In this document: one piece after another, positions 55,488 to 64,000 of the stretch
Position numbering within the stretch: the stretch's first letter is position 1
Layout of the letters: each line of letters opens with the position of its first letter
Source: Heterostelium album PN500
Taxonomy: Eukaryota; Evosea; Eumycetozoa; Acytosteliales; Acytosteliaceae
Assembly (NCBI RefSeq): GCF_000004825.1
Contig: NW_008805103.1
Span: 737,171-801,170 of the forward strand
Direction of reading: 5' to 3'
DNA: 64,000 nt
Notes under the pieces: generated by a model
Seen by the model: only the letters and a program-made list of their open reading frames with translations
Told to the model about the DNA's origin: nothing
The model's database searches: none
Made by a program: the position numbers and the translations under genes

Positions 55488-58400
55488 ATGGTAGGAACAA
55501 GTAAATCAGATAAAGTATTTTCTCAAAAGAAAGGTGCAGCTGCATCTTCCTTTGGAAAACCACAGCAACAACAACAACAACAACATACACCATCAGTAAA
55601 GATTGTAAACCCATTCGATAGAAAGACAAATCGTGTTAAGCATTCTGTTTTAGGAAAGAAGGTTGTTGGTACCTCTGGTAACAGAGGTCAATCAAGATAT
55701 AATGACATCGAAAGAGTACGTACATATTACTATAATGTTGTCAAACATTGCAATAAAATTAACTATATATTATTATTAATTAAATAAAACAAACAGAGAA
55801 AGAAAACATTGTTAGTAGAGTTAAACCAATCCAAAAAGAGTAATCAATTCTTGGATCAAAGAATTGCAGAGAATGATCCAACCATGTCAGAGGAAGATAA
55901 GATGTTAGCAAGATATCAAAAGGAAAAAATGGTATGATAGAATAGATCGATCAATCAACAAAACACACAACACAACATCAAATCAAAAAAAAAGAAAAAA
56001 AATTAATAATACTTTTATTTTTATTGTTAATTATAGAAAAAGAATTTATATAATTTGAATGACGATGATGATCAATTGATACAAGGTGGATTGGGTGATC
56101 ATTTGGCAGATGATTACGTTGCCGATGAGGACGACGAGTTGAGAGAGGAGGAGAGAATGTCTGGTGGTAGAAGAAGAAACATCTATGAACAGGACGAAGA
56201 GCGTGACGAGAACGGTGAGCCAATCAAGAAGACCAGAGAAGAGGTGTTCCAAGAGATCATCGAAAAGTCAAAGGCAGGTAGAGCTGAACGTGCCAAGGAG
56301 AAGATGCTCAAGGAAGACATCACCAGAGAGTTGGACCAGGAGTTTGACGAGATCAGAAGTGGCAGCATGTTGATGATGCGTGGAAAAGACGATCCGCTAC
56401 TTTCGCTATTCCCAACCAGTGAAGAGGAGCAAAAGAGACAGCAACAACAAAAGGAAAAGGAAAATAATAAAGATCAACAACAAAAGGAGAAAGAGAAGCA
56501 ACAGCCAGCTCAGCAAAATGAAGATGATTTCGATAATTTGGTTTTGGAGATGGCAAATGAAGCGAGAGCTAAAGCTACCGATAGAACAAAGACACCTGAG
56601 GAAGTCATGAAGGAGGAGAAGGAGAGACTCGATAAGTTGGAAGAGAATCGTTTGAAGAGAATGCGTGGTGAGATCGTCGAAGAAGATGATGAGTCCGCCA
56701 AGAAAATGACAAGATACGAAAAGAGACAAAAGAAATTGAAGAAAGACAAGACCAACTTACCATCGAGACCAACCGCCGACGACCTCAACGATGATGACTT
56801 TGCATTGGATGATCCATTGGGTAATAAGGATGCTCCATGGTATGATTTCAAAGAGAATGGTGAAGGTGAAGAAGATGGTGAAGATGAAGATGAAGATGAA
56901 GAATCAGAGGATGGTGATCAAGATGATGATGAAGAGTTAGACGGTGAAGATGATGATGAAGATGAAGAAGGTGTAGAAGAAGAAGAAGATGACGATGATG
57001 AAGAATCAGAGGATGAAGACGATATTGAAGCCAGTAGAATTGAAGCAGAGATTAGAAAGATTAACTCTCAAAAGAAAGCATCCGAAGAGATTCCATTCAC
57101 TTTCGACGTTCCAAAGTCAATCGATGAGTTGAATCAATGGTTAGCCGGACGTACACAAGAAGAGAAGAATCTCATTTATACACGTATCAGAGTTTGCAAT
57201 CACGTCTCTCTCAAACCACAAAACAAAGAAAAGATGAAAGTTTACCTTCCTGTTTTATGGCGTCGTTTCGAGTTGATAGCTGCCAACAACAACAACAATA
57301 ACAACGCTGAAAAAGATAGTAGTAGTCTCGATTGGTTAGAGTTGGATCTTCTTGCAAAATATATTTTCGAAGTAGGAAAGGATGTACCTGATATTCTGGC
57401 TGCTACAGCACTTGCCATGATGCACAGTTGTTACAAACGTTGTTTGGCTCGTATCGAAAAGGTAACTGTTGCCGCTGCTGCCAACAACAACGCCACTACT
57501 ACTACTACAGTTGTTTCGGCATGGCCATCAGTCTCTGAATTGCTAACAATGAAGTTGATTGCCAATGTATTCCCAACCTCTGATTTCCAACACCAAGTGG
57601 TAACACCAACCACCGTTGCAATGGCACACTTCCTCATCCAACTTCCAATCATCACACCACACGATATTCTTTCATCGATTTTCCTTTCAAATATTTTCAA
57701 ATATGTAAGAACTTTTTCAACCAAATAATGATTATATTATATTCTAAATACTAATAATTATTGTTAAATATTGTTATTGTTATTATTATTATTATAGTAT
57801 TTAGTTAGTGCTAATAAATATTCACCGGAAATAACATCGGTAGTTATTAGTTTGTTGTCATCATTTGCTTCACAACAAAAGACAGCAGCAGCAACAGCAA
57901 CAGCACAGACAAAGACAAATAAGGATAGTGATCAATGGGCATCGTTCAACACAGGTATTCTTGTGCCAAACATGATGTTGAAAGACAAATGTTTGGCATT
58001 CGCTAACAAGAAGACATTGAAAAAGGTAACACCTGCCACTCAATTCGATTTCAACTATTTAATTAAATCAAAACAAGAGCAATCACAAAAGTATTTCGGA
58101 ACTGATCAATTTAGGTATGTTTGTTTGTTTATCTATAATTATTAATATAATTGTTTTTATTAACCCTGTTTCAATTCATTCATTCATATTATAGAATTGA
58201 TTTATTATATTTATTATTAAACTTTGTTGAATCATATGTTAAACAAATGATATTGTCAGAGAATACCGAATCATTACCATCTGTATTACAATTGTTTTTG
58301 AATCAATTGAATCAATTCGATAGTCAGTTATTCAATCAAGTACTTCAAGTATGTATTAAATCTAATATAATAATAATAATAGTTTTTAAAAAAAGATTAG

Positions 58401-58843
58401 TTAAATATAAATATACTTATTAACTTTATAAATTCAATAATGAATAGGATAAGTTGAAATTGGTTAAAGATTTAATTGGTGAAAAGAACAAGTCGATCGT
58501 TGAGAAGAGAGTACCGTTGACATTGTTGGTCGGTAAGCCAGTGGAGAAGAAGACATTCACACCCAGCTTCAGCAAAGAGTATCATGAACACGGTGACGAT
58601 CCAGATGTCGTTAGACAGGAAGCAAGAAAGCTAAAGGCACTCCACAAGAAGGAGATGAAGGGTGCCATCAGAGAGTTGATCAAGGACAACAACTTTATCC
58701 AACAGGAGAAGACCAAGCAACGTATGGCCGAGCGTCAAGAGATCGAAATCAAACGTAAGAAGATCATGTCTGAACTCGAACAAGAGCAACACGAGCACAA
58801 ACAATACAAGAAGATGAAAGATCGTCTCGATGGTAGAATTTAA
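55488..58843 (+). CDS. nop14: Nop14, small-subunit processome protein
   Basis: Six exons, join(55488..55715, 55797..55931, 56037..57704, 57798..58114, 58195..58348, 58448..58843), give 965 residues. All phases agree. The N-terminus is NPFDRKTNRVKHSVLGKKV and FLDQRIAENDPTMSEEDKML, both Nop14 signatures. A charged central part (EREEERMSGG-type and a long Asp/Glu run near residues 390-450) follows, then IPFTFDVPKSIDELNQWL, VRVCNH-like IRVCNHVSLKPQNKEKM, and the C-terminal FSKEYHEHGDDPDVVRQEAR and HKKEMKGAIRELIKDNNFI. The last segment is diagnostic. Nop14 acts in the nucleolus in 18S rRNA maturation and 40S assembly. Longer than human (857) because of Gln/Asn inserts. Confidence 0.93.
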
Positions 58844-60095
58844 ATTAAAATTAAAAATAAAAATACATTTAAATAACAAAATTCAAAAAATAATCATTTT
58901 CCAAACCATTTATTTATAATAATAACTAATAATAATCATCATTGATTGTTTAATATAAATGTTACACTTAATCTATACCTTTTAAAATAAAATAGAAATG
59001 AAAGGAGATGAATAACAAAATTATATAATAATAAAAAATAATCATTTTGGGAAAATTCTAAAACAATCCATTAGAATAAATTAACACACATAAACACATA
59101 TCACACCACTAAAAACTTTTGGAATAAATGTGGAGTGTTTCTAAACACGTGTGGTGTACAATGATAAATGTATACTATTCTCACTATCCTATCTCAAAAT
59201 AAAAAGATAGATGTTTTATAATATATCATCAAAAAATTAATTATTTTTAAAAGAACACTCGTTAACAAGATTTTCATAAACTTTGACTTTTTATTCCCAC
59301 TACCTAATAATTGAAAATTATCTGTGTGTTAATTCTTAATTATAAAGCAAATATGGAAGATATATATTTTTGGTAAGAATTAAAATTTAGTTTTTCCTAT
59401 AGATGTTTCCATAACAACAACAAACACACCACATTTCAATATTTGTATATCACATATGAGATAGAAAGGATATTTTTGTCAACACAAATAAAGTCAAAGA
59501 TATAGATAAAATCTTAATATATGAAAATTAAAATTTAAATTAATATATTCTCAGCTCTACTAGTAGTCTTGCCTAGATCTATTTATTTTTATTTTACGAT
59601 TTTTTAATTATATATATCCATAGATCTACCTACTCAATATACATATTTCTAGTTTATACATAATTGCCCTGCAAATTATTAAAGTTGTGTTTATATTTTA
59701 AATTCAATAATATTTATTATAATGGTTTTTATAAGTCCATAAGCAGGGTGTTTCATTTATATATTCTATTTAAATTCATTGTTATTCTCTTTATATATTT
59801 CATTGGTGATATCCCCAACTCATTCTATACACAATCCACATCTATAAAGAGATATTTAAATTTTATCTAACCTTCAAACCCACTGATATTCAAATTCGAA
59901 ACCCATCTTTATAAATCGTGATTTAATTTCATTTCATTTCTAAATATCAGAATTATTCCATTTCAAAATTCACAATTCACTTTAAATATATATTTATTAT
60001 TTATTTATTTTTAAAACTTTTTTTTTCTTTTTAATAATATTTGTATAATAATTTAAAATATCTAAATAAATTTGTAATAATAATATATATTAAAA
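58844..60095. other. intergenic, no gene seen
   Basis: About 1.25 kb, AT-rich. A short complementary pair ACACCAC...GTGGTGT lies at about 59103-59160. No coding frame or RNA family recognised. Confidence 0.5.
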
Positions 60096-61667
60096 ATGAA
60101 TATAAAGTATTTAATATTTTTTATATTTATATTATTTAAAATTTCACAAGGAGCTAACTATGAACTTCCTTTAGAAATAACTTCAAAAGGGTAAGATAAA
60201 TTGTGTTTTTAAAACAATTCATTTTTTAATAATTTTTTTTTTTGTAAACATTATTAGATCATTAAATGCAGTTCCAATTTCCGATAATTTAGTAGCAGTA
60301 AATAAAAAATCGAGAAATGTATTAGATATAAATATCGATAATGAGATTGCTGGTGATTTATATCAAATCAATACAAAGATTATCGTTGGAAATCATACTT
60401 TCACAGTCCAGGTAGATACTGGATCCTCTTTGATGGCCATTCCAATGGTCAATTGCAACACTTGCCACGACCGACCATCGTACGATCCAACACATTCTCA
60501 ATACTCTAAAGTGGTCTCTTGCTTCAGTGAACACTGTTTGGGTTCTGGAAGTGCTCCACCCCAATGTAAGAACCGTGCAGAAGATGATTGTGACTTTGTC
60601 ATCCTCTATGGTGATGGATCGCGTGTCTCTGGAAAGATCTACCAGGATGTAGTGAATCTCTCTGGTCTTTCCGGTATCGCCAACTTTGGAGCCAACCGAA
60701 TTGAAACCGGTGACTTTGAATACCCAAGAGCCGACGGTATCGTAGGTTTCGGAAGATCATGCAAAACATGTGTACCAACTGTATTTGAATCTTTAGTACA
60801 AGCTCATGGACTTAAAAGTAAGTTAGCTATATCTATATAATATTATTGTTAGAGCTTTCAAAGAAGGTTTAGTTCTAACTTTTTGTTGTTTTCTATTTAT
60901 AAATAGATATTTTTGCAATGTCAATGGATTATGAGGGTAGAGGTACACTCTCTTTGGGTGAATTGAATCCATCTAATCATATTGGTGAAATTCAATACAC
61001 ACCATTATTTGAAGACGGTCCTTTCTATAATATTAAGCCAACCAACTTCAAGGTTGACGACACTGTTATTCTTCCACGTCTCTTGGGACGTCAAGTAATT
61101 GTTGACAGCGGAAGCAGTGCTCTATCTTTGGCTAGTGGTGCCTACGATGCTCTCGTTCATCACTTTAGAAAGAACTATTGTCATGTTGCTGGAATTTGTG
61201 ATTCTCCAAGTATTTTAGACGGTGTAAGTATAAAGATTTTAACTTTTTTATAATTTGACAATGAAATAATTATTTATTTTTAAACAATCTAAATCTAGTC
61301 AATTTGTTACAACTCTGCATCATCACTTGATTTACTTCCAACTATTTATCTTACTTTTGAAGGTGGTGTAAAGGTTGCAGTTCCACCAAAGAACTATTTG
61401 ACCAAGGCACCTTTGACCAACGGTGCTAGTGGATACTGTTGGATGATCGATCGTGCAGATCCATCGACCACCATTCTTGGAGATGTATTCATGAGAGGAT
61501 ACTACACCGTTTTCGATAACGAAGAGAAGCGAATTGGATTCGCAGTCAATAGCAGAAATACTCCTGGGGCATTGGTAGGTTTTGACCAGGCAAATTCCTC
61601 TTTTAAATTATATCCATCGTTCTCCTTGCTCATCCTTTTAATTTCCTTTTTCTATTTTTTTCTATAG
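60096..61667 (+). CDS. pepsin-type aspartic protease, probably membrane/GPI-anchored
   Basis: Four exons, join(60096..60190, 60258..60817, 60907..61223, 61299..61667), give 446 residues. A signal peptide (KYLIFFIFILFKISQG) is followed by a peptidase A1 domain with FTVQVDTGSSLMAIP (catalytic Asp near 85), YGDGSRVSGKIYQD (the flap), ADGIVGFGRSCKT and VIVDSGSSALSLASG (second Asp near 285), then ILGDVFMRGYYTVFDNEEKRIGFA. The C-terminus, LYPSFSLLILLISFFYFFL, is hydrophobic and preceded by Asn/Ser, so a GPI signal or a membrane anchor is likely, as in yapsins. Several Cys pairs (CNTC, CLGSG, CKNR, CKTC) suggest disulfides. Secretory pathway or cell surface expected. Confidence 0.92.
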
Positions 61668-64000
61668 TCTGTAAAGATTGATCATTAAAACAATCTCATA
61701 ATCATAAACTTTGGTATTTCAACTATTCTTTTATTATTTTTTCTCGTCTATCCCTTTCATTCATTCTCTTTCTTTTCCCCCCATTTCTTTTCCCATCATT
61801 CCAAAGCTTATTTCAAACTTCACAAATCTATAGAATATCCTTACCTTACATTTACTCTCTCATCATCGCTCTTTTCTATTCTTTAAATCCTCCATCCTCT
61901 TTTCTCATCATCATCATACAAATATAAAAGAATACCAATTGTTATCTTTATGTGTTTTGTTATATTATGCCTCCCCATTCGATTGTATCCTGTACAAACC
62001 TATCAATCAAATCTGCTTGTTTTTTTAGTTTGGGTATGTTTAGTTTTACTCTTTTTTAGTAAATATTTAAAATATATTAATCAATCATATCAAATTTATT
62101 TCTTTTGCCTTTATATATATATCTCATTTTTTTTATTATTATTCCTTTTATTCAACTTTAAGTGGTTGTTAAAAGAACAAAATAAACCAAAAAAATATTT
62201 ATAGAATTAATTTTATTCTGGTGTTAAAATTTAAATTATTTGATTTTATCTTTGCTTAAAAAACCATTGAAATTGACAATAATTGGTTGAAAGATAATAA
62301 AAAAACCGTCAAACAGCTAAAAAAGATATATTTTTAAAATAAAAAAAACCTTGATATTTTTGTTTTTTTTTAAAAAAACTATTTTCATGGTTACTGGGTG
62401 TTTATACATCTCAAAATTAAAACAGCCTAAATGGTTTAAAAAAATAAAAACTAAATATTTTAGTTTAACTACCAATTTTGGCGAAAATAAATGATTTTCT
62501 TTAAAATATCAAAAGTCATGATTAAATTTTATCCAAAAATGTTCCTTAAATTATTGTAATATTAAATTTTCTTTTTTTAGACCCAATTGGCACAATAATC
62601 TTACCACTAAGTTTTGAGAAAAACAAAAAAGGTTAAAATTCAAGGTGTCAACAATCAAAAAACATATTGATTTTTAACAACCAAACATCAAACCCCAAGA
62701 AAAACCTTACAAAAAACAGGATCAACAATATTGTCCTTCAGATGAATCAGATTTGTTCTTTCTATTGTTACCACAAAATAAAAAAACGATTATAAAACAA
62801 AATAATTAACAAATTTACATTCTTGTTTATTTTAATTGGAAATCATCCAATGAGATTTATTAGTTGTCTATTTGGGAAAATATAATACTATTAATCCAAA
62901 ATATTTATTTCTAAGACTATTTGTTTATTTTTTAACTTTCTTTATTTATATAAAATATATAAATTGATTAGAATATATTATTATTATCAATTTTAGTAAC
63001 TGTATCTTATAATTTTAGTAAGTATATCAAACTCAATAGAAGTGAAGATTTTTTAGAATCCAATTCATTATGTTTTATTCAAAGAACAAAAAAAAAACAA
63101 ATCCTTTTTTTTTTTCTATTAATTTTTATTGTTTTTGTTTCAAATCTTATAATCTATATAATATTTAAGTTCTATTTTATATAATGTCTGAAATCTCTTC
63201 GGAAAAATAAAATCTTTATTAAACAATCTACATTAATAACATTACATTTTACAATCATTAAAATATACAATTTTAATTGATTCCCATTATTTATAATCAT
63301 CAGCTATGAATGACAACATTTAGCATTATCAGATAATATTTTATTATGTTTTAAAATTAATCATTTAAAGTAACAAAAAACAAACAACTAAAATAGTATC
63401 AATAACATCATCCTCTTTATGATATACTTTCCATTTTGGGTAAATAGAATAGTTAGTATTGTAATTTCTAGTCGCTATCAATCTACTTGATAAATAGAAT
63501 TTAACATAAAAAGTAGTAAATTGAATTTAAATTATATTCTGCCTACCTTGTATTTGTGGTTCAACTTGAATAAAAAAAGGATAAAATTTTATTGTTTTAT
63601 TATAAAAAGTGGTGCACTTGAATTACATTGATCGTATCACAATAAATAAACTCAATATTTTAATAATAAAATCATATACTTCATTCAACATATTATAAAT
63701 AGTTTGTTTGGTTTAATGGCAAGTTGTAAATCTACAACGAACTATAAAAACAACAATAAAAAAATCATAGTAAAAAAAAGAAAAATATCAAAACAAAAAA
63801 AATCATAACAAAAGTACTTGATTAACATGACATAATCAATATATCTTTTCATTCTTTCTTTCCAAACCTCATTTTCCTAATGTGTTTCCCTAAAATGTGG
63901 TGGTGAGTAAGTTAAGACAAGTTGTGGTGTGGGGAAAATTAAATTTAAATTAATCTAACCAGTAACACACAGATTTGTTTTTGTTTTTTTTTTTTTTTTT
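61668..64000. other. gene-free end of window
   Basis: About 2.3 kb of AT-rich DNA. A pyrimidine-rich stretch at 61730-61900 (CTCTTTCTTTTCCCCCC) may be 3' untranslated sequence of the protease gene. The frame at 61950-62204 is Phe/Tyr/Ile-rich noise. G/T-richer sequence at 63895-63940 stands out, but I can assign nothing to it. Confidence 0.5.

Noticed and set aside
61950-62204. 84-codon plus-strand frame
   Set aside because: Leu/Phe/Tyr/Ile-rich reading of AT-rich DNA without coding bias.

Overview
The window comes from the nuclear genome of a dictyostelid social amoeba. The evidence is very AT-rich intergenic DNA, short AT-rich introns (about 55-110 bases) with GTAAGT/GTATGT-type donors and AG acceptors, AAAATG-type starts, poly-Gln and poly-Asn tracts, two FNIP-repeat proteins with F-box-like N-termini, and closely packed single-copy eukaryotic genes. 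Coding regions use more C and G at third positions than I would expect of Dictyostelium discoideum, so another genus (Cavenderia, Heterostelium or a relative) seems more likely. Species cannot be fixed from the sequence alone. Gene models were built by hand by joining open frames across GT-AG introns and checking phase and family similarity.

Layout. 0-5 kb: the 5' part of a poly-Gln/Asn protein (minus), a YeiH/UPF0324-type membrane transporter, and a 54-residue secreted six-cysteine peptide. 5-10.5 kb: a bifunctional 6-phosphofructo-2-kinase/fructose-2,6-bisphosphatase, a FNIP-repeat gene, and an unrecognised 307-residue protein. 11-13 kb: a saposin-like secreted protein with a decayed tandem copy upstream. 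13-21.6 kb: fucose kinase, a CEMIP-like secreted G8-domain protein, and an ankyrin-repeat pseudogene. 21.8-27.3 kb: 2-oxoglutarate dehydrogenase E2, GAPDH, and a mitochondrial-looking trypsin-fold protein with Cys where Ser is expected. 27.4-41 kb: a family X DNA polymerase, a proline-rich coiled-coil protein, a short-chain dehydrogenase, a VAMP7-type SNARE, a poly-Gln protein with a C-terminal zinc finger, a UXT prefoldin-like protein, a frame-broken endonuclease VII-like gene, and a mitochondrial rhomboid protease. 41-45.6 kb: Nubp1/Nbp35, a second FNIP gene, and peptidyl-tRNA hydrolase 2, the last two overlapping at their stop codons. 45.9-55.4 kb: a gene-poor island with three same-strand members of an unrecognised family sharing one intron position, plus several decayed coding fragments. 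55.5-61.7 kb: Nop14 and a probably membrane-anchored aspartic protease. 61.7-64 kb: no gene seen.

Most genes are unrelated housekeeping functions. Mitochondrial proteins recur (E2 of 2-oxoglutarate dehydrogenase, rhomboid protease, trypsin-fold protein, Pth2), but I see no operon-like logic. The least explained parts are the 46-55 kb paralogue cluster, the Cys-for-Ser protease, the endonuclease VII-like gene and the six-cysteine peptide. No tRNA or rRNA gene was recognised.
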